A DNA stretch of 64,000 bases. It comes from Spirosoma fluviale (GTDB lineage Bacteria > Bacteroidota > Bacteroidia > Cytophagales > Spirosomataceae). Below the pieces are notes generated by a model. The model ran no database searches, was not told the DNA's origin, and was given only the letters and a program-made list of their open reading frames with translations. Positions 43,019 through 52,936 of this stretch are shown here, piece by piece. Position 1 is the stretch's first letter; each line of letters opens with the position of its first letter. The stretch covers positions 48,295 through 112,294 of the forward strand of contig CAMDRO010000002.1 in the NCBI GenBank assembly GCA_945906795.1. Direction: 5' to 3'. The translations under genes were made by a program, and so were the position numbers.

Positions 43019-44029
43019 ATGGTAGGTGTATTAATCGTTAATTTAGGGACTCCAGATGATCCAGGAACTCCCTCTGTCCGTAAATATTTACGTGAATTTT
43101 TGATGGATGGTCGGGTAATCGACATTCCATACTTGATCCGTTATATTTTAGTTAAGGGAATTATTGCTCCTTTTCGAGCACCCAAATCAGCTAAAATTTA
43201 TAAGGAATTATGGGAAGAACGTGGCTCGCCTCTAAAATTTTATGGGGAAGATGTGGCGCGCGACTTACAAGCAAAACTAGGTGATTCCTATTATGTGCGC
43301 TTAGCGATGCGCTATCAAAGCCCTGATTTGGCCTCAGCTATGTCGGATATGGAAGCTAAAAATTTAAAGAAATTAATTGTCATTCCATTTTTTCCGCAAT
43401 ATGCCTCAGCTTCTACAGGCTCCGTTTTTGAACGTGTGATGCAATTGATGTCCAAATGGCAAGTCATGCCATCTCTTTTCATTGCGAGTTATTTCTATGA
43501 TCATCCAGCTTTCTCAAGTTATTTTGCCGCTAAAGCAGCGAATTACCAAAAGGAGATTAACTTTGATTATTATTTATTCTCTTACCACGGAATTCCTGAA
43601 CGACATGTGCGCAAGGGCGATTTAACTAAAACTACTTGTGTTTTTGGTACTTGTTGTGAGTCTATCACCGACAAAAATCATGGTTGCTATCGGGCACAAT
43701 GCCATGAAACTACCCGATTGATTGCAGGTAAAATGGGTTTAAAGCCAGGGACTTATAGTACCTCGTTTCAAAGTAGATTAGGCCGAGATCCTTGGCTAAA
43801 GCCTTATACAGACGAAGTGATTCCCAAATTGGTGGCTGACGGGCATAAGAAAGTATTGGCTTTTTCTCCCGCTTTTGTGGCCGATTGCCTAGAGACAACG
43901 ATTGAAGTGGGTGAGGAGTATAAAGAAATATTTGAAGAAGCAGGTGGTGAGCATTGGCAATTAGTGGAGAGTTTAAACAATTCTCCTGAGTGGGTTGGTA
44001 TTTTAGAGGAACTTGTAAAAAAATCATAA
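43019..44029 (+). CDS. hemH: Ferrochelatase
   Basis: 336 residues from the ATG at 43019 (VGVLIVNLGTPDDP is the standard start; the track's TTG adds seven). The catalytic His lies in LFSYHGIPERHVRKGD, and TSFQSRLGRDPWLKPYT and PAFVADCLETTIEVGEEY complete the active site. It inserts Fe2+ into protoporphyrin IX to make heme at the membrane. A Cys-rich loop (CVFGTCCESITDKNHGCYRAQC) lies mid-protein, as in some Bacteroidota ferrochelatases, and could bind a metal or cluster. The EamA-like gene follows one base later. Confidence 0.95.
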   Translation: MVGVLIVNLGTPDDPGTPSVRKYLREFLMDGRVIDIPYLIRYILVKGIIAPFRAPKSAKIYKELWEERGSPLKFYGEDVARDLQAKLGDSYYVRLAMRYQSPDLASAMSDMEAKNLKKLIVIPFFPQYASASTGSVFERVMQLMSKWQVMPSLFIASYFYDHPAFSSYFAAKAANYQKEINFDYYLFSYHGIPERHVRKGDLTKTTCVFGTCCESITDKNHGCYRAQCHETTRLIAGKMGLKPGTYSTSFQSRLGRDPWLKPYTDEVIPKLVADGHKKVLAFSPAFVADCLETTIEVGEEYKEIFEEAGGEHWQLVESLNNSPEWVGILEELVKKS

Positions 44030-44030
44030 G

Positions 44031-44900
44031 ATGCTTTATTTGATTCTTTCCGTCGTATTTTCAGTTCTATTGCTCGTGAATTTCAGAGCGCATGCTAAAT
44101 TCCAAGTGGATACGCGAATTGCCATTTTATTGAATTATCCAGTTTGTTTTTTGACTGCTTATTTTCATCAGCCTTCTGCTATTCCATTTCATTGGCCCTC
44201 CACTGGGAATACATTTTTATTAATGGCTATGGGCGTGGGATTTGTCATCACCTTTTTATTGTCGGGTTTTTCTACCCAGAAAAATGGGATGGCACCTACT
44301 TCGCTGGCCAACAATATTTCATTAGTTATACCAGTCCTTATTAATTTATTTATTTTAAAGACGGGTGGCGAGATCAATTTGCCCATTGCCTTAGGTTTGC
44401 TTTTTTCTTTTGTGGCCATTTATTTCTGTGGTCCTCAAATGGCTTCTGCAGATGGAGTCAAGCCCGTTTTATGGTTGTTGTTGGCCGTTTTTGTCGCCTA
44501 TGGTTTGACCAATACCCTTTTTAGTTATCTCAATAGCTCATTGACTTATTTTGTGGGGGGGACTTTGCCCTTCATCATGATGATACTCATCGGTTCCATG
44601 ATTAGTTCAGCGATTGTTCTTATTTGGAAATCGGCCAATGGCACCTTAGCTTGGAATCGTAATTCTGTTTTAGCAGCGATTCCTTTGGGCTTGCCCAACT
44701 TTTTTTCCTTTTATTTTCTTCTGAAAGCCTTAGATGCCTATCAAAACAACGCTGCAGTGGTGTTGACGATGTACAATTTAAGCGTGATTCTATTGAGCGC
44801 GATTACTGCCTATGTATTTTTTAAGGAGCGATTGACGAACCGACAATGGATCGGTTTAGGGATTGGTTGTGTCGGGATTGCCTTATTAAACGGTTTGTAG
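44031..44900 (+). CDS. EamA/DMT-superfamily-like membrane transporter
   Basis: 289 residues, about ten membrane helices in two similar halves, the drug/metabolite transporter layout. Helpful stretches: GMAPTSLANNISLVIPVL near 86 and NNAAVVLTMYNLSVILLSAITAYVFFKERLTNRQWIGLGIGCVGIALL at the end, the typical EamA C-terminus with K-E-R-L-T. Substrate unknown. Directly after hemH (1-bp gap). Its TAG stop is the first three bases of a GACGCGA-repeat unit (TAGAGACGCGA), so the repeat supplies the stop codon. Confidence 0.8.
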   Translation: MLYLILSVVFSVLLLVNFRAHAKFQVDTRIAILLNYPVCFLTAYFHQPSAIPFHWPSTGNTFLLMAMGVGFVITFLLSGFSTQKNGMAPTSLANNISLVIPVLINLFILKTGGEINLPIALGLLFSFVAIYFCGPQMASADGVKPVLWLLLAVFVAYGLTNTLFSYLNSSLTYFVGGTLPFIMMILIGSMISSAIVLIWKSANGTLAWNRNSVLAAIPLGLPNFFSFYFLLKALDAYQNNAAVVLTMYNLSVILLSAITAYVFFKERLTNRQWIGLGIGCVGIALLNGL

Positions 44901-44919
44901 AGACGCGATAATCGCGTCT
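44898..44919. repeat. GACGCGA palindrome, copy B
   Basis: TAGAGACGCGATAATCGCGTCT: 9-bp arms AGACGCGAT/ATCGCGTCT around one base. No T run follows, so unlike copies A and C it is not a clear terminator. It begins with the stop codon of the EamA-like gene. Confidence 0.8.
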
Positions 44920-44967
44920 ATTGTTCATGAATTCAAATGAGACATATTTATTTTATTTTACAGGCAT

Positions 44968-44993
44968 AAAAAAAGACGCGAGGTGTCGCGTCT
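44968..44993 (-). terminator. Intrinsic terminator built from the GACGCGA palindrome (copy C)
   Basis: AGACGCGA-GGTG-TCGCGTCT (44974-44993); on the minus strand it is followed by seven Ts (A run 44968-44974). It is placed to end the YfhO-YicC transcript. It has the same core and A-run position as copy A at 34156. Confidence 0.8.
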
Positions 44994-45011
44994 CTACAGG
45001 AATTGGGAATA

Positions 45012-45030
45012 AGACGCGAGGTATCGCGTC
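45012..45030. repeat. GACGCGA palindrome, copy D
   Basis: AGACGCGA-GGTA-TCGCGTC, 38 bp from copy C in the same orientation and almost identical to it. It directly abuts the yicC stop codon: on the minus strand the gene ends TAG and continues GGACGCGA. Confidence 0.78.
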
Positions 45031-45031
45031 C

Positions 45032-45922
45032 CTAAAGCACATTCGCCGTCTGCTCCTTAATTTTCTCCAACTCATCTTTCATGTTGACCACTAAGCGTTG
45101 GATTTGAGAATCATTGGCCTTTGAGCCGATGGTATTTATTTCTCGACCGATTTCCTGTGCCATGAAGTTGAGCTTCTTGCCATTCCCCTCCGCCAGGATA
45201 TCAATAAAATATTCCAAATGCGTGCTTAGGCGTACTTTTTCTTCCGAAATATCAAATTTTTCAATGTAATAAACCAACTCTTGCTCGAATCGATTTTTGT
45301 CGAAATCCTCATTCAAACCTAATTCCAAAAGCGACTTTTTCATTCGCTCACGAATGCCCGGCATACGCACTAAATCTTGCTCCGCCACCTGATCCAAGCC
45401 TGTCGAAATCGAAGCAATGTATTCTCTGAATTTATCTTCCACTATTTTCCCCTCGCGAGCTCGGAATTCTTTGCACTCGGCAACGGCCTCTTGGATCGCC
45501 TCAAAAATCACCTGCCATAAAGCATCAATCTCCTCTTCATTTTCCTGATTTGTTTCTTGAGAAATGCTCGTTGGCACATTTAAAGCCTGTAAATACAAGG
45601 CCCCTTCATCCAAATTCGAAACGCCTAATTCAGCAGCCATTCGCTTTAACTCCGCATAATACAAGGCAATTTGCCCCTGAGGTAAAATATTGGCTTCAAC
45701 TCCGTCGTGATTTTTCTGAATAAGTACATTCAACTCAATTTTCCCCCGTTCTAGTTGCTGAGTTAAAAAATTTCGAATCTCAATCTCCCGCGCCGAAATG
45801 GATTTTGGGAGTCGACAAAAAATATCGGTAAACTTCGAATTCAAGGTCTTTACCTCCACCCGAATTTGTAATTCTTGCGCCTCTTTTTGGGATTTCCCAA
45901 AACCTGTCATCGAATAAATCAT
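45032..45922 (-). CDS. YicC/YloC-family endoribonuclease
   Basis: 296 residues. MTGFGKSQ at the N-terminus, [18 protein letters not shown] and the C-terminal [48 protein letters not shown] are diagnostic. YicC proteins are ring-shaped metal-dependent RNases that take part in small RNA decay. The start overlaps the YfhO stop by four bases (ATGA), an unusual partner. The TAG stop lies at the edge of repeat copy D. Confidence 0.92.
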   Translation of the reverse strand: MIYSMTGFGKSQKEAQELQIRVEVKTLNSKFTDIFCRLPKSISAREIEIRNFLTQQLERGKIELNVLIQKNHDGVEANILPQGQIALYYAELKRMAAELGVSNLDEGALYLQALNVPTSISQETNQENEEEIDALWQVIFEAIQEAVAECKEFRAREGKIVEDKFREYIASISTGLDQVAEQDLVRMPGIRERMKKSLLELGLNEDFDKNRFEQELVYYIEKFDISEEKVRLSTHLEYFIDILAEGNGKKLNFMAQEIGREINTIGSKANDSQIQRLVVNMKDELEKIKEQTANVL

Positions 45923-48354
45923 ATCTTATTTTTAAATGCTAAGCCCAAACTTAAGGCTATAAATAGTAATAATGCAATGGATGCGGCTGCATCTATTTTA
46001 TTGCCCATCTCAACTGAATAGGGCTTAAATTTAAACTCAACTATGTGCTTTCCTGCGGGTACCAAAAGGCCACGTAATATATAATTGGCCCTCACGTGAT
46101 CCACTTCTTTCCCATCGATGTAAGCTTTCCAGTCTTTATTTCCTCTATAATAAATCTCCGAAAATACGGCGAGCGAAGGCTTGCTTACATTAGAAGAATA
46201 GCTAAGGTGATTAGGTTTGTACTTCTTCAAGTAGATGACTCCCACCGACATCGAGTCAGGTACAAAGTTTTGTAATATGGTTTTATCCTGCACCTCGATG
46301 ATGGCCGTATTTTTAGGATCTATTTTTTCAATACCTGTTAAGGCATCATCCGGGTTATTAGCCCATTGAATATTTTTCACAAACCAGGCGTTTCCTAAGG
46401 CATTAGGATTTACTTGGGCGATTGGGCTACCTAAGGAATCTGCGCCAATAATATATTTGGTGTTTAACATGTTTAAAACACTCATTTGGGCTGGGCTACC
46501 GGCAAAATATTTCTCAATTAATTCTTGATACCGACGAAGTTTTGCCCCATGATAACCTCCCAACGATTGATGATAATACGAAGTGGTGGCATCATTCATG
46601 AAGGAAACCGTTGAATTCAATACTCTGAATTGAGTTTTATCGGCTAAAATTTGTTGGTCCGCTGGACTCGGTTGAACTTGTTCCTCCAACGTGCTTTTGG
46701 AAACAAAAGCATCATTTCCAAAATAGCGTTTAGCGACGGGTGTTAAATCAAAAATGCTTAAAAGGACTAGGACGATTAACCAGATCGATTTCTTCACCTT
46801 TTTACTGGTGGCTAACCATAAGATTCCTGTCCCTGATGCGATTACAAAAAAGCTCCTTAGCGCATCAGATCTAAACAAAACGATTCGGTCTAAATGAATA
46901 CTATTCCAAATGGCTGCATTGATATTGGCATCCTGTAAGATCCCGGCTCCGTCCTGTGCACCCTTAAAATCAAAAAACAAATTGGGTAATAAGGCAAAAA
47001 ACAAGCAAATTCCCCCACTTAAACCAAATGAATATAGGAGAGGTTTTTTGATCTCATTAAAACTAGGTTTCTCCTTGATGAATCTTTGTAATCCTAAAAT
47101 CCCTAAAGCCACCAAGCCTAATTGCACAAAAGATAGAACCATCGTGATGGCCCTAAATTTATTGAATAGCGGAAAGTAGTCAAAAAGAATTCCATTAAAG
47201 AAAAAGTTTTTGCCCCATGAAAAAGTAATGAATAAGACTGTCACTCCAATGAGCCACCATTTTTCAGCTGTTTTTAGATAGAAGGCTGCAAATAAAAATA
47301 AAAAGATAACCAAGGCTCCTGCGTAGGCTGGACCTGCCGTATAACTCTGTTCACCCCAGTAGGTCGGTCCCTTTTCAACAAATTCAAGGACCTGCTCTTC
47401 GGCTAGACCTGCGTCCACCATCGTTTTGTAGGTGGCCGATTTGGCGCCTCCCAAATTTCCTTGGGATGCACCTCCCTTAAAGTTAGGTATTAATAAAGTC
47501 CCTGTTTCTGAAATTCCATAAGACCAGTCAAATGCGTAGTTTTTATCCAATCCACTACCTCTTTCTTTGTTCGTTTTTAATTCCGAAGCGCCCCGAGTGG
47601 TTTCTTTGCTGTAATCATAGTTGTTCCAAAGTCGCATGGAATGTGTTCCTACGGCAAATACTAATCCGATGGCCAATACTATTCCTTTGCCAAACCAATC
47701 GGCCATAGCTTTTTCTTGAATTGCTTTGGTAAACGTATACAGTTTGTAGGCTCCTATAATAAAAAACAAATAATAGGTAATCTGGATGTGATTGGCATAT
47801 AGTTCCAGCGCCATTCCGATGGAGAAAATCGCGGCGCCCAGCCACTTATTTCGCTCCCAGCAAATTTTAATTCCTGCTAATACGACCGGTGCATAGGCTA
47901 ATGCCAATACTTTTGAGGTATGTCCCGCTGGAATAATGACCATATTATAAGTCGCAAAGGCATATAAAACAGCACCTGCAAATCCCAAAATAGGAGAGGC
48001 CCCCATCGCCCATAAAAATAGGTACATACCTAGTAATTGAAGAATTAATAAGTTGACCGGATTGGGAAATAAATTCGTTAAAAAACTCCCTACATAACTG
48101 GATACACTATATGGATAGCTTCCGGAAATTTGAAATGTAGGCATTCCGCCAAACATGGAATTAGTCCACCAGGCATCTTCGCCACTTATTTTTTTAAATT
48201 GAACGCTTTCTTGGGCCGCCGCTTGTGCTTGTTGGATGTCATGCTGAATCAACACTTTTCCTTGGAGTACCGGTCCACAATAAACGAATGCCAACACGAC
48301 AAAACCTAAGATAACCAGTCCATGGGGGACGAAAGAGGGTAAGTCAATTTTCAT
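45919..48354 (-). CDS. YfhO-family integral-membrane protein (GT-C fold)
   Basis: 811 residues. About a dozen membrane helices with a large periplasmic C-terminal region (~550-760) and a last helix. Family marks: [11 protein letters not shown] near 71, [14 protein letters not shown] near 143, [25 protein letters not shown] near the end. YfhO proteins belong to the GT-C glycosyltransferase superfamily and are thought to move sugars onto lipid-linked or wall polymers; the acceptor is unknown here. Sits between an FKBP gene (5 bp) and yicC (4-bp overlap) in one minus-strand transcript. Confidence 0.88.
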   Translation of the reverse strand: MKIDLPSFVPHGLVILGFVVLAFVYCGPVLQGKVLIQHDIQQAQAAAQESVQFKKISGEDAWWTNSMFGGMPTFQISGSYPYSVSSYVGSFLTNLFPNPVNLLILQLLGMYLFLWAMGASPILGFAGAVLYAFATYNMVIIPAGHTSKVLALAYAPVVLAGIKICWERNKWLGAAIFSIGMALELYANHIQITYYLFFIIGAYKLYTFTKAIQEKAMADWFGKGIVLAIGLVFAVGTHSMRLWNNYDYSKETTRGASELKTNKERGSGLDKNYAFDWSYGISETGTLLIPNFKGGASQGNLGGAKSATYKTMVDAGLAEEQVLEFVEKGPTYWGEQSYTAGPAYAGALVIFLFLFAAFYLKTAEKWWLIGVTVLFITFSWGKNFFFNGILFDYFPLFNKFRAITMVLSFVQLGLVALGILGLQRFIKEKPSFNEIKKPLLYSFGLSGGICLFFALLPNLFFDFKGAQDGAGILQDANINAAIWNSIHLDRIVLFRSDALRSFFVIASGTGILWLATSKKVKKSIWLIVLVLLSIFDLTPVAKRYFGNDAFVSKSTLEEQVQPSPADQQILADKTQFRVLNSTVSFMNDATTSYYHQSLGGYHGAKLRRYQELIEKYFAGSPAQMSVLNMLNTKYIIGADSLGSPIAQVNPNALGNAWFVKNIQWANNPDDALTGIEKIDPKNTAIIEVQDKTILQNFVPDSMSVGVIYLKKYKPNHLSYSSNVSKPSLAVFSEIYYRGNKDWKAYIDGKEVDHVRANYILRGLLVPAGKHIVEFKFKPYSVEMGNKIDAAASIALLLFIALSLGLAFKNKI

Positions 48355-48359
48355 ACAAT

Positions 48360-48788
48360 TTATTGAATGCTAACAAGTTCAAGGTCAAATGTCAAATCTT
48401 TTCCAGCCAATGGATGATTAGCGTCCAAGGTAACATGAGTCTCAGTTAATTCAGTAATGACTACTTCAATCATCTGTCCACCATCTTGATGCATATTCAA
48501 GGAGGAGCCTAAGACCAGTTCGATATGAGACGGGATTTGCGTTCGTTCCATACTCACTGTACTTTCGGGAGAATATTCTCCATAAGCTTCTGCTGCAGGA
48601 ATGACGATTGTTTTTTTGTCCCCGATGCTCATACCTGTCACTCCATCGTCGAAGCCTTTGATGACCATACCGGAGCCAATTTGAAATTCTAATGGAGTTT
48701 TTCCTTCTGAGGAATCAAAAATGGAACCGTCAGTGTGTTTACCTGTGTAATGTACGGCGACCTGATCGCCAGCTTTTGCAATAGACAT
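48360..48788 (-). CDS. FKBP-type peptidyl-prolyl cis-trans isomerase (SlyD-like)
   Basis: 142 residues. [24 protein letters not shown], the FKBP opening, and [38 protein letters not shown] are diagnostic; an insert-in-flap region (~75-120) is as in SlyD, followed by [21 protein letters not shown]. The His-rich tail of Escherichia coli SlyD is absent. It catalyses proline isomerisation and acts as a chaperone in the cytoplasm. First gene of the FKBP-YfhO-YicC run. Confidence 0.93.
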   Translation of the reverse strand: MSIAKAGDQVAVHYTGKHTDGSIFDSSEGKTPLEFQIGSGMVIKGFDDGVTGMSIGDKKTIVIPAAEAYGEYSPESTVSMERTQIPSHIELVLGSSLNMHQDGGQMIEVVITELTETHVTLDANHPLAGKDLTFDLELVSIQ

Positions 48789-48981
48789 AAAAAATCGTTA
48801 AAAATTTAATAAAGACAAAGGTCAATATTTTTAGCGATTTATTAGGCAATATGAAGGGCAAATTTTTGCTGTAGAGATATTCAAAACCCATATATTTAGT
48901 GGGGTATCTGTCGTAAAAGATAAGCCCATCACTGGGATATAAAATTTGTGATTAGTGAATTATGATTGTGAGTGAGTCATC

Positions 48982-49002
48982 TTGCTGTTTTAGGAACAGC
49001 AA
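48982..49002. other. Short hairpin in a 266-bp intergenic region
   Basis: TTGCTGTT-TTAGG-AACAGCAA, an 8-bp stem without a T run. The gap 48789-49054 holds nothing else I can name: no ORF, no -7/-33 pair and no RNA family. Confidence 0.35.
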
Positions 49003-49054
49003 AATTACGGCTAATTCAAAAAATAAAAGGGATGAAAATTAGTTTAGCCAATTC

Positions 49055-49564
49055 TTACTCGGCTTTTGGAATAATTTCTTTTCGACAATACACATTTTTA
49101 AACTTGATCGATAAGGTGTCGCCTAGGTCAATGGCCGTTTGAAAATCTTGGCAGGCCTCAGATAAATACCCCGTATTTAATAATTTGATTCCTCGATTAT
49201 AATAAGCTTCAGGGAAATAAGGGTAAAGTTGAATGGTCATTGAAAAATCTTCGATCGCACCTTTTTCTTTCCCAAATTTGGATTTGAAATATCCTCGATA
49301 AAAATAATAATTCGCATTATTGGGGTCAAGCTTGATAGCTCTCGTTAAATCATTGATGGCTCCTGTATAAAGTCCATAAAAACCTCGGCTTAATGCGCGG
49401 GCAAAAAGTATTTCTGGATTATAGGGATCTTTTTGGTAAGCAATGCTTAGGTCTTCATTAGCCCCTTTATAGTCTTCAGATCGAAGTTTGGCTAATCCAG
49501 AACTGTATTCCAACATACAACTGGAACAAAAAATGAGTATAAAAAATAGTGAAAATCGCCCCAT
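49055..49564 (-). CDS. Small TPR lipoprotein
   Basis: 169 residues. Lipoprotein-type leader (FFILIFCSSCMLEYSS), then three or four TPR units: SEDYKGANEDLSIAYQKDPYNPE, LYTGAINDLTRAIKLDPNNANYYF, KGAIEDFSMTIQLYPYFPEAYYN, YLSEACQDFQTAIDLG. Probably a protein-interaction scaffold anchored to the outer membrane. Its ATG lies directly before the mutS2 stop in coordinates (no gap), so it is the last gene of pdxA-dehydrogenase-mutS2-TPR, a mixed-function set. Similar in type to the TPR lipoprotein at 63134. Confidence 0.75.
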   Translation of the reverse strand: MGRFSLFFILIFCSSCMLEYSSGLAKLRSEDYKGANEDLSIAYQKDPYNPEILFARALSRGFYGLYTGAINDLTRAIKLDPNNANYYFYRGYFKSKFGKEKGAIEDFSMTIQLYPYFPEAYYNRGIKLLNTGYLSEACQDFQTAIDLGDTLSIKFKNVYCRKEIIPKAE

Positions 49565-52009
49565 CTATTTAAACGTTACTATGGTTACACCTGCTCCTCC
49601 TCGATCTGCATGTTCATCGACAAATGACTTAATTTGACTATAGCGCTTGAGTTGTTCGCGTACCAAATTACGTAAAATTCCATCTCCTTTTCCATGGAGG
49701 ATTTTAATTTCATTGGAACCTAACAACAAAGCATCGTTCATGTATTGATCTAAAATCACAAATACTTCTTCTCCTCTTTTTCCACGTACATCTAACGTGA
49801 TGGAAAATTGGGCCATGCGATCGTTGAAATCAATCCCTTGTAGCGCAGAAATTTTTTGTTTTTCTTGCTTGGGGGCATGAACTTTTTGTAATCGGTTGAC
49901 TTTGATGGTACTACTTATTCCGCCGAGTGCCACCACCACATCTTTTCCTTTGAATGCCATAATTTGACCAATGGCAGATTCTCCTTGGCCTTGATCTAAA
50001 GCCACCCAATCACCGATTGTCATAGGCCCTTTTAGACTTTTTGGATTGGGCTTTTCTAGGGGAATGAAGATTTTAGAAGGTATTTCGATCAATTCTTTTT
50101 TGACAAATGCGTCTAATTTGCCCCTGATTTCTTTTGTTTCTTCCTTTTGAGCCGACTTCTCTTTGATTTCACGAATGGTTTGTTCAATGCGGCCATTGGC
50201 TTCTTGGATTATTTTTTTTGCCTCTGCTTTGGCTTGATTAATGAGTCTTTTTTGTTCTTCCTCTACATGGTTTTTTAAGCTGGAGTATTGTTGTTTTATG
50301 GCTTCCGCTTGTTCGCTGGCTAAGGTTAATCGAATGTTTTTCGATTCCCATATTTGCTTCTCAGTTTCTGTTTCCATCAACATCTTATCGAAATCTACTT
50401 GCTTGGTCCCTAATTTCCTTCGAGCATTTTCAATGATATTAGCAGGTAAACCAATTTTTTGGGCAATCTCAAAAGCAAAAGAACTGCCCGGTTTCCCCAT
50501 ATCCAAAATGAATTGAGGTTCCAAATGTTCTGTGTCATAACGCATCGCGGCATTAAACAATCCGGCTTGTCGGTCTGCTAAATTTTTCAAATTCCCAAAG
50601 TGCGTATTGATCGCTCCAAAGCAACCTTTTTCTGCCAATTTTTCTAGGATGGATTCTGCTATGGCACCTCCTAGGGAAGGTTCCGTCCCCGTCCCAAATT
50701 CATCGACCAGGATCATTGTTTTAGGATTGACATGCCCTAAAAAATAATTCATATTACTCAAATGGGAGCTGTAGGTACTTAATTCATTTTCGATATTCTG
50801 ATCGTCCCCCATATCTAAAAAGATCTGGTCGAAAAACCCCATTGTAGATCCCTCAGCCATGGGAACTAAACAGCCTGTTTGGAATAGGTATTGCAATAAT
50901 CCCAAGGTGCCCAGGGTGACCGATTTTCCTCCGGCATTTGGCCCTGAGACGACCATGATTCTTTTTTTATCGTCGAGCATTATCGACAGGGGCTTTATTT
51001 TTTTTCCTATTTTATGTAAGGATTGTTCTAAAATGGGGTGCCTTGCATCTCGCCAATCAAGGGTAGGAATAGCTTTGATTTTGGGTAAAATAGCATTTAC
51101 CTCTGTAGCCCAAATAGCTTTGGATCTGATAAAATCGATCAGCCCGAGCCATTGAAACCAAGAACTTAGCATGGGAACTAAAGGTCTTATTCGGTCCGAC
51201 AAGCGGCTAAGAATTAATATAATTTCTCTGCGCTCCGCAGATTCCAATGATTTGATTTCGTTGTTGGCAATTAATGCATCCGCAGGTTCTAAAAACACCG
51301 TTTTTCCTGTATCGGATTCATCTTGAACAAAACCTTTTATTTTCCTTTTATGTTCCGCTGCAAGTGGAATGACCATTCGGCCATTTCGTAAAGTCAGGGA
51401 AAAGTCCTTGCTAACCCAACCTTCTTTATAGGCCTGATTGATCAAGCTGTCCAATTTTTTTCTCAGATTTTGTTCTTCTGCAAATCGCTTTCTGCGTAAT
51501 TCGCCTAAGGCTGGGGAGGCACTTTCCTTGATTTGGCCATTGCTGTCAAAAACTCGATCTAACTCCTTTATGATGGGCAGGATTTCCCTGAAATCCCCAT
51601 GTTCTTGCCCTTCCCATTTTTCCTTGAAAACTTGGGTAATCCGATGAATTTCCGGGTATTTCTCTGAATCTAATTTATAAAAAAAGCGGACACATTGATA
51701 TAAAATATCTAGTCCCCTTTGCCAATCACGCCATTCGTCGGCCGTTAAATAATGCCCTTCTAAATTTAAAGGGCCAAACCATTCGCGCAAATCATAATAA
51801 TCTTGTTGGGGCCACTCATCTCCATGCTCAGCCATCAACTGCTTCATCTCGCTAACTTGTTGGACCCATTGATTCACCAAAACAAAGCGGTTTGAAAACT
51901 TCATTTTATCTGCATATTCAGCGCCCATATTACTGAGGCATAGCGACTTAATGTGATTTTGAATCTGATTAAATCCTAGCTTTTCACCTATATTTTCTGG
52001 ATAATTCAT
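49565..52009 (-). CDS. mutS2: Endonuclease MutS2 family protein with Smr domain
   Basis: 814 residues from the ATG at 52009 (NYPENIGEKLGFNQIQNHI is the usual start; the track's longer frame runs into the upstream gene). A clamp/lever region (~90-320), an ATPase core with Walker A VSGPNAGGKSVTLG and Walker B ILVDEFGTGTEPSLGG, a long coiled coil (~510-640: EQAEAIKQQYSSLKNHVEEEQKRL), a KOW-like stretch (~675-720) and a C-terminal Smr domain (ITLDVRGKRGEE, ILHGKGDGILRN). MutS2 proteins rescue collided ribosomes or act in recombination control. It overlaps the upstream dehydrogenase by four bases. Confidence 0.93.
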   Translation of the reverse strand: MNYPENIGEKLGFNQIQNHIKSLCLSNMGAEYADKMKFSNRFVLVNQWVQQVSEMKQLMAEHGDEWPQQDYYDLREWFGPLNLEGHYLTADEWRDWQRGLDILYQCVRFFYKLDSEKYPEIHRITQVFKEKWEGQEHGDFREILPIIKELDRVFDSNGQIKESASPALGELRRKRFAEEQNLRKKLDSLINQAYKEGWVSKDFSLTLRNGRMVIPLAAEHKRKIKGFVQDESDTGKTVFLEPADALIANNEIKSLESAERREIILILSRLSDRIRPLVPMLSSWFQWLGLIDFIRSKAIWATEVNAILPKIKAIPTLDWRDARHPILEQSLHKIGKKIKPLSIMLDDKKRIMVVSGPNAGGKSVTLGTLGLLQYLFQTGCLVPMAEGSTMGFFDQIFLDMGDDQNIENELSTYSSHLSNMNYFLGHVNPKTMILVDEFGTGTEPSLGGAIAESILEKLAEKGCFGAINTHFGNLKNLADRQAGLFNAAMRYDTEHLEPQFILDMGKPGSSFAFEIAQKIGLPANIIENARRKLGTKQVDFDKMLMETETEKQIWESKNIRLTLASEQAEAIKQQYSSLKNHVEEEQKRLINQAKAEAKKIIQEANGRIEQTIREIKEKSAQKEETKEIRGKLDAFVKKELIEIPSKIFIPLEKPNPKSLKGPMTIGDWVALDQGQGESAIGQIMAFKGKDVVVALGGISSTIKVNRLQKVHAPKQEKQKISALQGIDFNDRMAQFSITLDVRGKRGEEVFVILDQYMNDALLLGSNEIKILHGKGDGILRNLVREQLKRYSQIKSFVDEHADRGGAGVTIVTFK

Positions 52010-52935
52010 AGGCTGAAAAGGTGTTTGATCTTCTCTAGTAAAACGGTATTGATTTTGATGTAACTCTCCGCGGTCCAACCGGCAATATGAGGGCTAAAAA
52101 GCGTATTAGGATAGGATTTTAATTGTACAAAAAGTATTTGTTCCTCTTTTGACCAAGCATTAATTTTTTCATTGGGCAATACATCTAAGGCCAATCCTGA
52201 AATAATTCCTTGTTCTAAACCCCAAACTAAATGTTCTAAGGGCGTTATTGGGCCTCTCGAGCTATTCATCAAGACAATGGGTTTTTTAAAAGAGCTTAAA
52301 AATTCTTGATTAACCATTCCATTCGTTTCCTTCGTTAATGGAATATGCAAGGATATAATGTCAGCCTGTTGAAATATATCAGCTAAATCGGCCCCAAAAG
52401 GGGACGGAGCCGGGTTGTATTTATCATAAGCTAAAATCTGTAAACCAAAACCCAGCAATCGTTGGCACAGCGCTTGGCCCATATTTCCAAAACCAATAAT
52501 GCCGATGGTTTTGCCATGTATTTCCCAGCCTCTATTCGCTTCTCTTTTCCAGATGCCATTTCGAACTTCTGCATCTGCCGTATTTAAACGATGAGCGATG
52601 GTCAGTAATTGGCCCATGACATGCTCCGCCACCGCATCTTTATTTCCTTCGTTGGCTGAAAAAACGCGAATATTTTTCTTTTTGCACAAGGCTAAATCAA
52701 TTAGATCTAAACCTGCACCGGCTCTGGCTATAAAGCTTAACTGACTGGCAGACTCAATAAACTCAGCATCTAAGGTAAATTTGCTACGTAAAATCAAACC
52801 GCTATATTGGCCGATAATCAGCATGGTTTCCTGCTTGGATAAAGTCAACAACTCATCTACCTGAAAGCCCAAGGATTGTAAGCCCTCAGCCAAGGAGGAA
52901 TGTACCTCGTCGATGATGAGTACTTTTTTGACCAT
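52006..52935 (-). CDS. D-isomer-specific 2-hydroxyacid dehydrogenase coupled to pdxA
   Basis: 309 residues. Rossmann motif IGIIGFGNMGQALCQRL near 145; catalytic Arg in MNSSRGPI, Glu in DVLPNEKI, His in FSPHIAGWTAES. Closest to the 3-phosphoglycerate dehydrogenase branch (short form without ACT domain). It begins one base after the pdxA stop and overlaps mutS2 by four bases. In vitamin B6 synthesis, PdxB is a dehydrogenase of this superfamily acting two steps before PdxA, so this gene may fill the PdxB role; the ~70-residue C-terminal domain of true PdxB is missing. Confidence 0.82.
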   Translation of the reverse strand: MVKKVLIIDEVHSSLAEGLQSLGFQVDELLTLSKQETMLIIGQYSGLILRSKFTLDAEFIESASQLSFIARAGAGLDLIDLALCKKKNIRVFSANEGNKDAVAEHVMGQLLTIAHRLNTADAEVRNGIWKREANRGWEIHGKTIGIIGFGNMGQALCQRLLGFGLQILAYDKYNPAPSPFGADLADIFQQADIISLHIPLTKETNGMVNQEFLSSFKKPIVLMNSSRGPITPLEHLVWGLEQGIISGLALDVLPNEKINAWSKEEQILFVQLKSYPNTLFSPHIAGWTAESYIKINTVLLEKIKHLFSL

Positions 52936-52936
52936 A

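Noticed and set aside
44974-45030. Two near-identical palindromes 38 bp apart, like a tiny CRISPR array
   Set aside because: Only two units, perfect palindromes, no cas genes, and further copies occur as terminators; treated as REP-like repeats.
48982-49002. Terminator after the TPR/mutS2 operon
   Set aside because: Hairpin lacks a T run on either strand.
52010-52078. Longer MutS2 N-terminus
   Set aside because: The extension lies inside the upstream dehydrogenase and is unlike the family; the ATG at 52009 gives an ATGA coupling.
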